Of a DNA stretch of 64,000 nt, positions 11,344-25,212 are shown in pieces. The notes below the pieces were generated by a model. The model was given only the letters and a program-made list of their open reading frames with translations, did not search any database and was not told the DNA's origin. The stretch comes from Ligustrum vulgare (lineage: Eukaryota > Streptophyta > Magnoliopsida > Lamiales > Oleaceae). Position 1 is the first letter of the stretch; the number at the start of each line of letters is the position of its first letter. The position numbers and the translations under genes are program-made. The DNA is taken from assembly GCA_963555705.1 (NCBI GenBank), contig OY743180.1:33512129-33576128 (forward strand). Direction: 5' to 3'.

Positions 11344-12407
11344 ATAACAATTTATTTTAAAGGGAACAATTCTTCTAAGAGGCCTTAAAGGGAGAATGTT
11401 TTTTAATAAATTACCCTCAAACCTTTTTTCGAGTATTTTACCATCGCATCTATTTAATAAATTCGTATTAACCGTTAGTTTTAATTAATATACGTTTTTT
11501 AAAGTTTATTTCTTTTTATTTTCTTATTCTAAATATAAATATTTTTCAAATATATATAATCTAAACACGTCAATTTCTGACTAAAAAGTCTTTAAATAAA
11601 ATAAGCAACTCTTTTATAATTTGTGATTTCTGATACTTCCTTCAATCAAAGGGAGAAAAAAAATGAGGACTTCTTGAATTAATTTTTTTCATTCATCTAA
11701 TAATATTTTTTTTAAATGAAAAAATTCTTCTAAGGTGCCTTAAAGGGAGAATTTTTTTTAATATATTACCCTCAAACCTTTTTCCGAGTATTTTACCATC
11801 GCATCTATTTAATAAATTCGTATTAACCGTTAGTTTTAATTAATATACGTTTTTTAAAGTTTATTTCTTTTTATTTTCTTATTCTAAATATAAATATTTT
11901 TCAAATATATATAATCTAAACACTTCAATTTCTGACTAAAAAGTCTTTAAATAAAATAAGCAACTCTTTTATAATTTGTGATTTCTGATACTTCTTTCAA
12001 TCAAAGGGAGAAAAAAAAATGAGGACTTCTTGAATTAATTTTTTTCATTCATCTAATAATATTTTTTTTAAATGAAAAAATTCTTCTAAGGTGCCTTAAA
12101 GGGAGAATGTTTTTTAATAAATTACCCTCAAACCTTTTTCCGAGTATTTTACCATCGCATCTATTTAATAAATTCGTATTAACCGTTAGTTTTAATTAAT
12201 ATACGTTTTTTAAAGTTTATTTCTTTTTAATTTCTTATTCTAAATATAAATATTTTTCAAATATATATAATCTAAACACTTCAATTTCTGACTAAAAAGT
12301 CTTTAAATAAAATAAGCAACTCTTTTATAATTTGTGATTTCCGATACTTCCTTCAATCAAAGGGAAAAAAAAAATGAGGACTTCTTGAATTAATTTTTTT
12401 CATTCAT
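11344..12407. repeat. 3-unit higher-order repeat, copy 1 (1,064 bp)
   Basis: The unit order is X2-g, Y-t, Y'-c. The Y' unit has TTTTTAATTTCTT in place of TTTTTATTTTCTT, at about 12229, found only here and in the next copy. The X2 unit also has a private CCTTTTTTCGAG. Confidence 0.8.
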
Positions 12408-13472
12408 ATAACAATTTATTTTAAAGGGAACAATTCTTCTAAGAGGCCTTAAAGGGAGAATGTTTTTTAATAAATTACCCTCAAACCTTTTTCCGAGTAT
12501 TTTACCATCGCATCTATTTAATAAATTCGTATTAACCGTTAGTTTTAATTAATATACGTTTTTTAAAGTTTATTTCTTTTTATTTTCTTATTCTAAATAT
12601 AAATATTTTTCAAATATATATAATCTAAACACGTCAATTTCTGACTAAAAAGTCTTTAAATAAAATAAGCAACTCTTTTATAATTTGTGATTTCTGATAC
12701 TTCCTTCAATCAAAGGGAGAAAAAAAATGAGGACTTCTTGAATTAATTTTTTTCATTCATCTAATAATATTTTTTTTAAATGAAAAAATTCTTCTAAGGT
12801 GCCTTAAAGGGAGAATTTTTTTTAATATATTACCCTCAAACCTTTTTCCGAGTATTTTACCATCGCATCTATTTAATAAATTCGTATTAACCGTTAGTTT
12901 TAATTAATATACGTTTTTTAAAGTTTATTTCTTTTTATTTTCTTATTCTAAATATAAATATTTTTCAAATATATATAATCTAAACACTTCAATTTCTGAC
13001 TAAAAAGTCTTTAAATAAAATAAGCAACTCTTTTATAATTTGTGATTTCTGATACTTCTTTCAATCAAAGGGAGAAAAAAAAATGAGGACTTCTTGAATT
13101 AATTTTTTTCATTCATCTAATAATATTTTTTTTAAATGAAAAAATTCTTCTAAGGTGCCTTAAAGGGAGAATGTTTTTTAATAAATTACCCTCAAACCTT
13201 TTTCCGAGTATTTTACCATCGCATCTATTTAATAAATTCGTATTAACCGTTAGTTTTAATTAATATACGTTTTTTAAAGTTTATTTCTTTTTAATTTCTT
13301 ATTCTAAATATAAATATTTTTCAAATATATATAATCTAAACACTTCAATTTCTGACTAAAAAGTCTTTAAATAAAATAAGCAACTCTTTTATAATTTTCG
13401 ATTTCTGATACTTCCTTCAATCAAAGGGAAAAAAAAAAATGAGGACTTCTTGAATTAATTTTTTTCATTCAT
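12408..13472. repeat. 3-unit higher-order repeat, copy 2
   Basis: The unit order is X2-g, Y-t, Y'-f. The TTAATTTCTT marker recurs at about 13293, 1,064 bases after the first. The last unit has an f right end instead of c, so a class switch lies between the marker and the poly(A) tract. Confidence 0.8.
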
Positions 13473-13830
13473 CTAATAATATTTTTTTTAAATGAAAAAA
13501 TTCTTCTAAGGTGCCTTGAAGGGAGAATTTTTTTTAATAAATTACCCTCAAACCTTTTTCCGAGTATTTTACCATCGCATCTATTTAATAAATTCGTATT
13601 AACCGTTAGTTTTTATTAATATACGTTTTTTAAAGTTTATTTCTTTTTATTTTCTTATTCTAAATATAAATATTTTTTAAATATATATAATCTAAACACT
13701 TCAATTTCTGACTAAAAAGTCTTTTAAATAAAATAAGCAACTCTTTTATAATTTGTGATTTCTGATACTTCCTTCAATCAAAAGGAGAAGAAAAAAATGA
13801 GGACTTCTTGAATTAATTTTTTTCATTCAT
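13473..13830. repeat. Junction unit Y''-z with GCCTTGAAGGG
   Basis: A single unit with a private change (CCTTGAAGGG for CCTTAAAGGG near 13516) separates the 3-unit HOR from the large duplicated module. Its right half is the same as that of the unit ending at 20587, so the large duplication probably begins inside it. Confidence 0.6.
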
Positions 13831-16800
13831 ATATCCATTTTTTTTTAAAAGGAAACAATTCTTATAAGGTGCCTTAAAGGGAGAATTTTTTTTAATATAT
13901 TACCCTCAAACCTTTTTCCGAGTATTTTACCATCGCATCTATTTAATAAATTCGTATTAACCGTTAGTTTTAATTAATATACGTTTTTTAAAGTTTATTT
14001 CTTTTTATTTTCTTATTCTAAATATAAATATTTTTCAAATATATATAATCTAAACACGTCAATTTCTGACTAAAAAGTCTTTAAATAAAATAAGCAACTC
14101 TTTTATAATTTGTGATTTCTGATACTTCCTTCAATCAAAGGGAGAAAAAAAAATGAGGACTTCTTGAATTAATTTTTTTCATTCATATAACAATTTATTT
14201 TAAAGGGAACAATCCTTCTAAAAGGCCTTAAAGGGAGAATGTTTTTTAATAAATTACCCTCAAACCTTTTTCCGAGTATTTTACCATCGCATCTATTTAA
14301 TAAATTCGTATTAACCGTTAGTTTTAATTAATATACGTTTTTTAAAGTTTATTTATTTTTATTTTCTTATTCTAAATATAAATATTTTTTAAATATATAT
14401 AATCTAAACACTTCAATTTCTGACTAAAAAGTCTTTTAAATAAAATAAGCAACTCTTTTATAATTTGTGATTTCTGATACTTCCTTCAATCAAAAGGAGA
14501 AGAAAAAAATGAGGACTTCTTGAATTAATTTTTTTCATTCATATATCCATTTTTTTTTAAAAGGAAACAATTCTTATAAGGTGCCTTAAAGGGAGAATTT
14601 TTTTTAATATATTACCCTCAAACCTTTTTCCGAGTATTTTACCATCGCATCTATTTAATAAATTCGTATTAACCGTTAGTTTTAATTAATATACGTTTTT
14701 TAAAGTTTATTTCTTTTTATTTTCTTATTCTAAATATAAATATTTTTCAAATATATATAATCTAAACACTTCAATTTCTGACTAAAAAGTCTTTAAATAA
14801 AATAAGCAACTCTTTTATAATTTTCGATTTCTGATACTTCCTTCAATCAAAGGGAAAAAAAAAAAATGAGGACTTCTTGAATTAATTTTTTTCATTCATC
14901 TAATAATATTTTTTTTAAATGAAAAAATTCTTCTAAGGTGCCTTAAAGGGAGAATTTTTTTTAATAAATTACCCTCAAACCTTTTTCCGAGTATTTTACC
15001 ATCGCATCTATTTAATAAATTCGTATTAACCGTTAGTTTTTATTAATATACGTTTTTTAAAGTTTATTTCTTTTTATTTTCTTATTCTAAATATAAATAT
15101 TTTTTAAATATATATAATCTAAACACTTCAATTTCTGACTAAAAAGTCTTTTAAATAAAATAAGCAACTCTTTTATAATTTGTGATTTCTGATACTTCCT
15201 TCAATCAAAAGGAGAAGAAAAAAATGAGGACTTCTTGAATTAATTTTTTTCATTCATATATCCATTTTTTTTTAAAAGGAAACAATTCTTATAAGGTGCC
15301 TTAAAGGGAGAATTTTTTTTAATATATTACCCTCAAACCTTTTTCCGAGTATTTTACCATCGCATCTATTTAATAAATTCGTATTAACCGTTAGTTTTAA
15401 TTAATATACGTTTTTTAAAGTTTATTTCTTTTTATTTTCTTATTCTAAATATAAATATTTTTCAAATATATATAATCTAAACACTTCAATTTCTGACTAA
15501 AAAGTCTTTAAATAAAATAAGCAACTCTTTTATAATTTTCGATTTCTGATACTTCCTTCAATCAAAGGGAAAAAAAAAATGAGGACTTCTTGAATTAATT
15601 TTTTTCATTCATCTAATAATATTTTTTTTAAATGAAAAAATTCTTCTAAGGTGCCTTAAAGGGAGAATTTTTTTTAATAAATTACCCTCAAACCTTTTTC
15701 CGAGTATTTTACCATCGCATCTATTTAATAAATTCGTATTAACCGTTAGTTTTTATTAATATACGTTTTTTAAAGTTTATTTCTTTTTATTTTCTTATTC
15801 TAAATATAAATATTTTTTAAATATATATAATCTAAACACTTCAATTTCTGACTAAAAAGTCTTTTAAATAAAATAAGCAACTCTTTTATAATTTGTGATT
15901 TCTGATACTTCCTTCAATCAAAAGGAGAAGAAAAAAATGAGGACTTCTTGAATTAATTTTTTTCATTCATATATCCATTTTTTTTTAAATGGAAACAATT
16001 CTTATAAGGTGCCTTAAAGGGAGAATTTTTTTTAATATATTACCCTCAAACCTTTTTCCGAGTATTTTACCATCGCATCTATTTAATAAATTCGTATTAA
16101 CCGTTAGTTTTAATTAATATACGTTTTTTAAAGTTTATTTCTTTTTATTTTCTTATTCTAAATATAAATATTTTTCAAATATATATAATCTAAACACTTC
16201 AATTTCTGACTAAAAAGTCTTTAAATAAAATAAGCAACTCTTTTATAATTTTCGATTTCTGATACTTCCTTCAATCAAAGGGAAACAAAAAATGAGGACT
16301 TCTTGAATTAATTTTTTTCATTCATCTAATAATATTTTTTTTAAATGAAAAAATTCTTCTAAGGTGCCTTAAAGGGAGAATTTTTTTTAATATATTACCC
16401 TCAAACCTTTTTCCGAGTATTTTACCATCGCATCTATTTAATAAATTCGTATTAACCGTTAGTTTTAATTAATATACGTTTTTTAAAGTTTATTTCTTTT
16501 TATTTTCTTATTCTAAATATAAATATTTTTCAAATATATATAATCTAAACACTTCAATTTCTGACTAAAAAGTCTTTAAATAAAATAAGCAACTCTTTTA
16601 TAATTTGTGATTTCCGATACTTCCTTCAATCAAAGGGAAAAAAAAAATGAGGACTTCTTGAATTAATTTTTTTCATTCATATAACAATTTATTTTAAAGG
16701 GAACAATTCTTCTAAGAGGCCTTAAAGGGAGAATGTTTTTTAATAAATTACCCTCAAACCTTTTTCCGAGTATTTTACCATCGCATCTATTTAATAAATT

Positions 16801-18454
16801 CGTATTAACCGTTAGCTTTAATTAATATACGTTTTTTAAAGTTTATTTCTTTTTATTTTCTTATTCTAAATATAAATATTTTTCAAATATATATAATCTA
16901 AACACGTCAATTTCTGACTAAAAAGTCTTTAAATAAAATAAGCAACTCTTTTATAATTTGTGATTTCTGATACTTCCTTCAATCAAAGGGAGAAAAAAAA
17001 ATGAGGACTTCTTGAATTAATTTTTTTCATTCATCTAATAATATTTTTTTTAAATGAAAAAATTCTTCTAAGGTGCCTTAAAGGGAGAATTTTTTTTAAT
17101 ATATTACCCTCAAACCTTTTTCCGAGTATTTTACCATCGCATCTATTTAATAAATTCGTATTAACCGTTAGTTTTAATTAATATACGTTTTTTAAAGTTT
17201 ATTTCTTTTTATTTTCTTATTCTAAATATAAATATTTTTCAAATATATATAATCTAAACACTTCAATTTCTGACTAAAAAGTCTTTAAATAAAATAAGCA
17301 ACTCTTTTATAATTTTCGATTTCTGATACTTCCTTCAATCAAAGGGAAAAAAAAAATGAGGACTTCTTGAATTAATTTTTTTCATTCATCTAATAATATT
17401 TTTTTTAAATGAAAAAATTATTCTAAGGTGCCTTAAAGGGAGAATTTTTTTTAATATATTACCCTCAAACCTTTTTCCGAGTATTTTACCATCGCATCTA
17501 TTTAATAAATTCGTATTAACCGTTAGTTTTAATTAATATACGTTTTTTAAAGTTTATTTCTTTTTATTTTCTTATTCTAAATATAAATATTTTTCAAATA
17601 TATATAATCTAAACACTTCAATTTCTGACTAAAAAGTCTTTAAATAAAATAAGCAACTCTTTTATAATTTGTGATTTCCGATACTTCCTTCAATCAAAGG
17701 GAAAAAAAAAATGAGGACTTCTTGAATTAATTTTTTTCATTCATATAACAATTTATTTTAAAGGGAACAATTCTTCTAAGAGGCCTTAAAGGGAGAATGT
17801 TTTTTAATAAATTACCCTCAAACCTTTTTCCGAGTATTTTACCATCGCATCTATTTAATAAATTCGTATTAACCGTTAGCTTTAATTAATATACGTTTTT
17901 TAAAGTTTATTTCTTTTTATTTTCTTATTCTAAATATAAATATTTTTCAAATATATATAATCTAAACACGTCAATTTCTGACTAAAAAGTCTTTAAATAA
18001 AATAAGCAACTCTTTTATAATTTGTGATTTCTGATACTTCCTTCAATCAAAGGGAGAAAAAAAAATGAGGACTTCTTGAATTAATTTTTTTCATTCATCT
18101 AATAATATTTTTTTTAAATGAAAAAATTCTTCTAAGGTGCCTTAAAGGGAGAATTTTTTTTAATATATTACCCTCAAACCTTTTTCCGAGTATTTTACCA
18201 TCGCATCTATTTAATAAATTCGTATTAACCGTTAGTTTTAATTAATATACGTTTTTTAAAGTTTATTTCTTTTTATTTTCTTATTCTAAATATAAATATT
18301 TTTCAAATATATATAATCTAAACACGTCAATTTCTGACTAAAAAGTCTTTAAATAAAATAAGCAACTCTTTTATAATTTGTGATTTCTGATACTTCCTTC
18401 AATCGAAGGGAGAAAAAAAAATGAGGACTTCTTGAATTAATTTTTTTCATTCAT
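13831..18454. repeat. Large duplicated module, copy 1 (13 units, 4.62 kb)
   Basis: The unit order is Z-g, X1-z, Z-f, Y''-z, Z-f, Y''-z, Z-f, Y-c, X2-g, Y-f, Y-c, X2-g, Y-g. Diagnostic markers are TAAAAGGCC at 14219, GTTAGCTTT at 16811 and 17875, and TCGAAGGG at 18403. Inside it there is a Z-f/Y''-z two-unit repeat (about 714 bp) from 14543, and a three-unit repeat of 1,064 bp carrying the GTTAGCTTT pair. Private changes are GGGAAACAAAAAATG near 16280 and AAAATTATTCT near 17415. Confidence 0.85.
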
Positions 18455-20587
18455 ATAACAATTTATTTTAAAGGGAACAATCCTTCTAAGAGGCCTTAAA
18501 GGGAGAATGTTTTTTAATAAATTACCCTCAAACCTTTTTCCGAGTATTTTACCATCGCATCTATTTAATAAATTCGTATTAACCGTTAGTTTTAATTAAT
18601 ATACGTTTTTTAAAGTTTATTTCTTTTTATTTTCTTATTCTAAATATAAATATTTTTCAAATATATATAATCTAAACACTTCAATTTCTGACTAAAAAGT
18701 CTTTTAAATAAAATAAGCAACTCTTTTATAATTTGTGATTTCTGATACTTCCTTCAATCAAAGGGAGAAAAAAAAATGAGGACTTCTTGAATTAATTTTT
18801 TTCATTCATATAACAATTTATTTTAAAGGGAACAATCCTTCTAAGAGGCCTTAAAGGGAGAATGTTTTTTAATAAATTACCCTCAAACCTTTTTCCGAGT
18901 ATTTTACCATCGCATCTATTTAATAAATTCGTATTAACCGTTAGTTTTAATTAATATACGTTTTTTAAAGTTTATTTCTTTTTATTTTCTTATTCTAAAT
19001 ATAAATATTTTTCAAATATATATAATCTAAACACTTCAATTTCTGACTAAAAAGTCTTTAAATAAAATAAGCAACTCTTTTATAATTTGTGATTTCTGAT
19101 ACTTCCTTCAATCAAAGGGAGAAAAAAAAATGAGGACTTCTTGAATTAATTTTTTTCATTCATATAACAATTTATTTTAAAGGGAACAATCCTTCTAAGA
19201 GGCCTTAAAGGGAGAATGTTTTTTAATAAATTACCCTCAAACCTTTTTCCGAGTATTTTACCATCGCATCTATTTAATAAATTCGTATTAACCGTTAGTT
19301 TTAATTAATATACGTTTTTTAAAGTTTATTTCTTTTTATTTTCTTATTCTAAATATAAATATTTTTTAAATATATATAATCTAAATAGTTCAATTTCTGA
19401 CTAAAAAGTCTTTTAAATAAAATAAACAACTCTTTTATAAATTGTTATTTGTGATACTTCCTTCAATCAAAGGGAGAAAAAAAAATGAGGACTTCTTGAA
19501 TTAATTTTTTTCATTCATATAACAATTTATTTTAAAGGGAACAATCCTTCTAAGAGGCCTTAAAGGGAGAATGTTTTTTAATAAATTACCCTCAAACCTT
19601 TTTCCGAGTATTTTACCATCGCATCTATTTAATAAATTCGTATTAACCGTTAGTTTTAATTAATATACGTTTTTTAAAGTTTATTTCTTTTTATTTTCTT
19701 ATTCTAAATATAAATATTTTTCAAATATATATAATCTAAACACTTCAATTTCTGACTAAAAAGTCTTTAAATAAAATAAGCAACTCTTTTATAATTTTCG
19801 ATTTCTGATACTTCCTTCAATCAAAGGGAAAAAAAAAAAATGAGGACTTCTTGAATTAATTTTTTTCATTCATCTAATAATATTTTTTTTAAATGAAAAA
19901 ATTCTTCTAAGGTGCCTTAAAGGGAGAATTTTTTTTAATATATTACCCTCAAACCTTTTTCCGAGTATTTTACCATCGCATCTATTTAATAAATTCGTAT
20001 TAACCGTTAGTTTTAATTAATATACGTTTTTTAAAGTTTATTTCTTTTTATTTTCTTATTCTAAATATAAATATTTTTCAAATATATATAATCTAAACAC
20101 TTCAATTTCTGACTAAAAAGTCTTTAAATAAAATAAGCAACTCTTTTATAATTTTCGATTTCTGATACTTCCTTCAATCAAAGGGAAAAAAAAAATGAGG
20201 ACTTCTTGAATTAATTTTTTTCATTCATCTAATAATATTTTTTTTTAAATGAAAAAATTCTTCTGAGGTGCCTTAAAGGGAGAATTTTTTTTAATAAATT
20301 ACCCTCAAACCTTTTTCCGAGTATTTTACCATCGCATCTATTTAATAAATTCGTATTAACCGTTAGTTTTTATTAATATACGTTTTTTAAAGTTTATTTC
20401 TTTTTATTTTCTTATTCTAAATATAAATATTTTTTAAATATATATAATCTAAACACTTCAATTTCTGACTAAAAAGTCTTTTAAATAAAATAAGCAACTC
20501 TTTTATAATTTGTGATTTCTGATACTTCCTTCAATCAAAAGGAGAAGAAAAAAATGAGGACTTCTTGAATTAATTTTTTTCATTCAT
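18455..20587. repeat. Six-unit segment: X1-k/g hybrid, X1-h, X1-n, X1-f, Y-f, Y''-z
   Basis: The first unit is a hybrid: TCTTTTAAAT as in k, but AAGCAAC and TTGTGATTTCTG as in g or h. The remaining five (18810-20587) are repeated at 28759-30537, 9,950 bases on. They share TAGTTC (19381-19391 against 29330-29340) and TTCTGAGGTG (20261 against 30211). With 13831-18454 this completes a 19-unit module. Confidence 0.8.
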
Positions 20588-23500
20588 ATATCCATTTTTT
20601 TTTAAAAGGAAACAATTCTTATAAGGTGCCTTAAAGGGAGAATTTTTTTTAATATATTACCCTCAAACCTTTTTCCGAGTATTTTACCATCGCATCTATT
20701 TAATAAATTCGTATTAACCGTTAGTTTTAATTAATATACGTTTTTTAAAGTTTATTTCTTTTTATTTTCTTATTCTAAATATAAATATTTTTCAAATATA
20801 TATAATCTAAACACGTCAATTTCTGACTAAAAAGTCTTTAAATAAAATAAGCAACTCTTTTATAATTTGTGATTTCTGATACTTCCTTCAATCAAAGGGA
20901 GAAAAAAAAATGAGGACTTCTTGAATTAATTTTTTTCATTCATATAACAATTTATTTTAAAGGGAACAATCCTTCTAAAAGGCCTTAAAGGGAGAATGTT
21001 TTTTAATAAATTACCCTCAAACCTTTTTCCGAGTATTTTACCATCGCATCTATTTAATAAATTCGTATTAACCGTTAGTTTTAATTAATATACGTTTTTT
21101 AAAGTTTATTTATTTTTATTTTCTTATTCTAAATATAAATATTTTTTAAATATATATAATCTAAACACTTCAATTTCTGACTAAAAAGTCTTTTAAATAA
21201 AATAAGCAACTCTTTTATAATTTGTGATTTCTGATACTTCCTTCAATCAAAAGGAGAAGAAAAAAATGAGGACTTCTTGAATTAATTTTTTTCATTCATA
21301 TATCCATTTTTTTTTAAAAGGAAACAATTCTTATAAGGTGCCTTAAAGGGAGAATTTTTTTTAATATATTACCCTCAAACCTTTTTCCGAGTATTTTACC
21401 ATCGCATCTATTTAATAAATTCGTATTAACCGTTAGTTTTAATTAATATACGTTTTTTAAAGTTTATTTCTTTTTATTTTCTTATTCTAAATATAAATAT
21501 TTTTCAAATATATATAATCTAAACACTTCAATTTCTGACTAAAAAGTCTTTAAATAAAATAAGCAACTCTTTTATAATTTTCGATTTCTGATACTTCCTT
21601 CAATCAAAGGGAAAAAAAAAAAAATGAGGACTTCTTGAATTAATTTTTTTCATTCATCTAATAATATTTTTTTTAAATGAAAAAATTCTTCTAAGGTGCC
21701 TTAAAGGGAGAATTTTTTTTAATAAATTACCCTCAAACCTTTTTCCGAGTATTTTACCATCGCATCTATTTAATAAATTCGTATTAACCGTTAGTTTTTA
21801 TTAATATACGTTTTTTAAAGTTTATTTCTTTTTATTTTCTTATTCTAAATATAAATATTTTTTAAATATATATAATCTAAACACTTCAATTTCTGACTAA
21901 AAAGTCTTTTAAATAAAATAAGCAACTCTTTTATAATTTGTGATTTCTGATACTTCCTTCAATCAAAAGGAGAAGAAAAAAATGAGGACTTCTTGAATTA
22001 ATTTTTTTCATTCATATATCCATTTTTTTTTAAAAGGAAACAATTCTTATAAGGTGCCTTAAAGGGAGAATTTTTTTTAATATATTACCCTCAAACCTTT
22101 TTCCGAGTATTTTACCATCGCATCTATTTAATAAATTCGTATTAACCGTTAGTTTTAATTAATATACGTTTTTTAAAGTTTATTTCTTTTTATTTTCTTA
22201 TTCTAAATATAAATATTTTTCAAATATATATAATCTAAACACTTCAATTTCTGACTAAAAAGTCTTTAAATAAAATAAGCAACTCTTTTATAATTTTCGA
22301 TTTCTGATACTTCCTTCAATCAAAGGGAAAAAAAAAATGAGGACTTCTTGAATTAATTTTTTTCATTCATCTAATAATATTTTTTTTAAATGAAAAAATT
22401 CTTCTAAGGTGCCTTAAAGGGAGAATTTTTTTTAATAAATTACCCTCAAACCTTTTTCCGAGTATTTTACCATCGCATCTATTTAATAAATTCGTATTAA
22501 CCGTTAGTTTTTATTAATATACGTTTTTTAAAGTTTATTTCTTTTTATTTTCTTATTCTAAATATAAATATTTTTTAAATATATATAATCTAAACACTTC
22601 AATTTCTGACTAAAAAGTCTTTTAAATAAAATAAGCAACTCTTTTATAATTTGTGATTTCTGATACTTCCTTCAATCAAAAGGAGAAGAAAAAAATGAGG
22701 ACTTCTTGAATTAATTTTTTTCATTCATATATCCATTTTTTTTTAAATGGAAACAATTCTTATAAGGTGCCTTAAAGGGAGAATTTTTTTTAATATATTA
22801 CCCTCAAACCTTTTTCCGAGTATTTTACCATCGCATCTATTTAATAAATTCGTATTAACCGTTAGTTTTAATTAATATACGTTTTTTAAAGTTTATTTCT
22901 TTTTATTTTCTTATTCTAAATATAAATATTTTTCAAATATATATAATCTAAACACTTCAATTTCTGACTAAAAAGTCTTTAAATAAAATAAGCAACTCTT
23001 TTATAATTTTCGATTTCTGATACTTCCTTCAATCAAAGGGAAAAAAAAAATGAGGACTTCTTGAATTAATTTTTTTCATTCATCTAATAATATTTTTTTT
23101 AAATGAAAAAATTCTTCTAAGGTGCCTTAAAGGGAGAATTTTTTTTAATATATTACCCTCAAACCTTTTTCCGAGTATTTTACCATCGCATCTATTTAAT
23201 AAATTCGTATTAACCGTTAGTTTTAATTAATATACGTTTTTTAAAGTTTATTTCTTTTTATTTTCTTATTCTAAATATAAATATTTTTCAAATATATATA
23301 ATCTAAACACTTCAATTTCTGACTAAAAAGTCTTTAAATAAAATAAGCAACTCTTTTATAATTTGTGATTTCCGATACTTCCTTCAATCAAAGGGAAAAA
23401 AAAAATGAGGACTTCTTGAATTAATTTTTTTCATTCATATAACAATTTATTTTAAAGGGAACAATTCTTCTAAGAGGCCTTAAAGGGAGAATGTTTTTTA

Positions 23501-25212
23501 ATAAATTACCCTCAAACCTTTTTCCGAGTATTTTACCATCGCATCTATTTAATAAATTCGTATTAACCGTTAGCTTTAATTAATATACGTTTTTTAAAGT
23601 TTATTTCTTTTTATTTTCTTATTCTAAATATAAATATTTTTCAAATATATATAATCTAAACACGTCAATTTCTGACTAAAAAGTCTTTAAATAAAATAAG
23701 CAACTCTTTTATAATTTGTGATTTCTGATACTTCCTTCAATCAAAGGGAGAAAAAAAAATGAGGACTTCTTGAATTAATTTTTTTCATTCATCTAATAAT
23801 ATTTTTTTTAAATGAAAAAATTCTTCTAAGGTGCCTTAAAGGGAGAATTTTTTTTAATATATTACCCTCAAACCTTTTTCCGAGTATTTTACCATCGCAT
23901 CTATTTAATAAATTCGTATTAACCGTTAGTTTTAATTAATATACGTTTTTTAAAGTTTATTTCTTTTTATTTTCTTATTCTAAATATAAATATTTTTCAA
24001 ATATATATAATCTAAACACTTCAATTTCTGACTAAAAAGTCTTTAAATAAAATAAGCAACTCTTTTATAATTTTCGATTTCTGATACTTCCTTCAATCAA
24101 AGGGAAAAAAAAAATGAGGACTTCTTGAATTAATTTTTTTCATTCATCTAATAATATTTTTTTTAAATGAAAAAATTCTTCTAAGGTGCCTTAAAGGGAG
24201 AATTTTTTTTAATATATTACCCTCAAACCTTTTTCCGAGTATTTTACCATCGCATCTATTTAATAAATTCGTATTAACCGTTAGTTTTAATTAATATACG
24301 TTTTTTAAAGTTTATTTCTTTTTATTTTCTTATTCTAAATATAAATATTTTTCAAATATATATAATCTAAACACTTCAATTTCTGACTAAAAAGTCTTTA
24401 AATAAAATAAGCAACTCTTTTATAATTTGTGATTTCCGATACTTCCTTCAATCAAAGGGAAAAAAAAAATGAGGACTTCTTGAATTAATTTTTTTCATTC
24501 ATATAACAATTTATTTTAAAGGGAACAATTCTTCTAAGAGGCCTTAAAGGGAGAATGTTTTTTAATAAATTACCCTCAAACCTTTTTCCGAGTATTTTAC
24601 CATCGCATCTATTTAATAAATTCGTATTAACCGTTAGCTTTAATTAATATACGTTTTTTAAAGTTTATTTCTTTTTATTTTCTTATTCTAAATATAAATA
24701 TTTCTCAAATATATATAATCTAAACACGTCAATTTCTGACTAAAAAGTCTTTAAATAAAATAAGCAACTCTTTTATAATTTGTGATTTCTGATACTTCCT
24801 TCAATCAAAGGGAGAAAAAAAAATGAGGACTTCTTGAATTAATTTTTTTCATTCATCTAATAATATTTTTTTTAAATGAAAAAATTCTTCTAAGGTGCCT
24901 TAAAGGGAGAATTTTTTTTAATATATTACCCTCAAACCTTTTTCCGAGTATTTTACCATCGCATCTATTTAATAAATTCGTATTAACCGTTAGTTTTAAT
25001 TAATATACGTTTTTTAAAGTTTATTTCTTTTTATTTTCTTATTCTAAATATAAATATTTTTCAAATATATATAATCTAAACACGTCAATTTCTGACTAAA
25101 AAGTCTTTAAATAAAATAAGCAACTCTTTTATAATTTGTGATTTCTGATACTTCCTTCAATCGAAGGGAGAAAAAAAAATGAGGACTTCTTGAATTAATT
25201 TTTTTCATTCAT
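20588..25212. repeat. Large duplicated module, copy 2 (13 units, 4.62 kb)
   Basis: It repeats 13831-18454 unit for unit at an offset of 6,757-6,758 bases. TAAAAGGCC is at 20976, GTTAGCTTT at 23569 and 24633, and TCGAAGGG at 25161. The differences I noticed are few: A-run lengths, loss of the GGGAAACAAA change, TTCTCAAAT near 24702 and TTCTTCT for TTATTCT. This fits one recent segmental copy. Confidence 0.85.
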
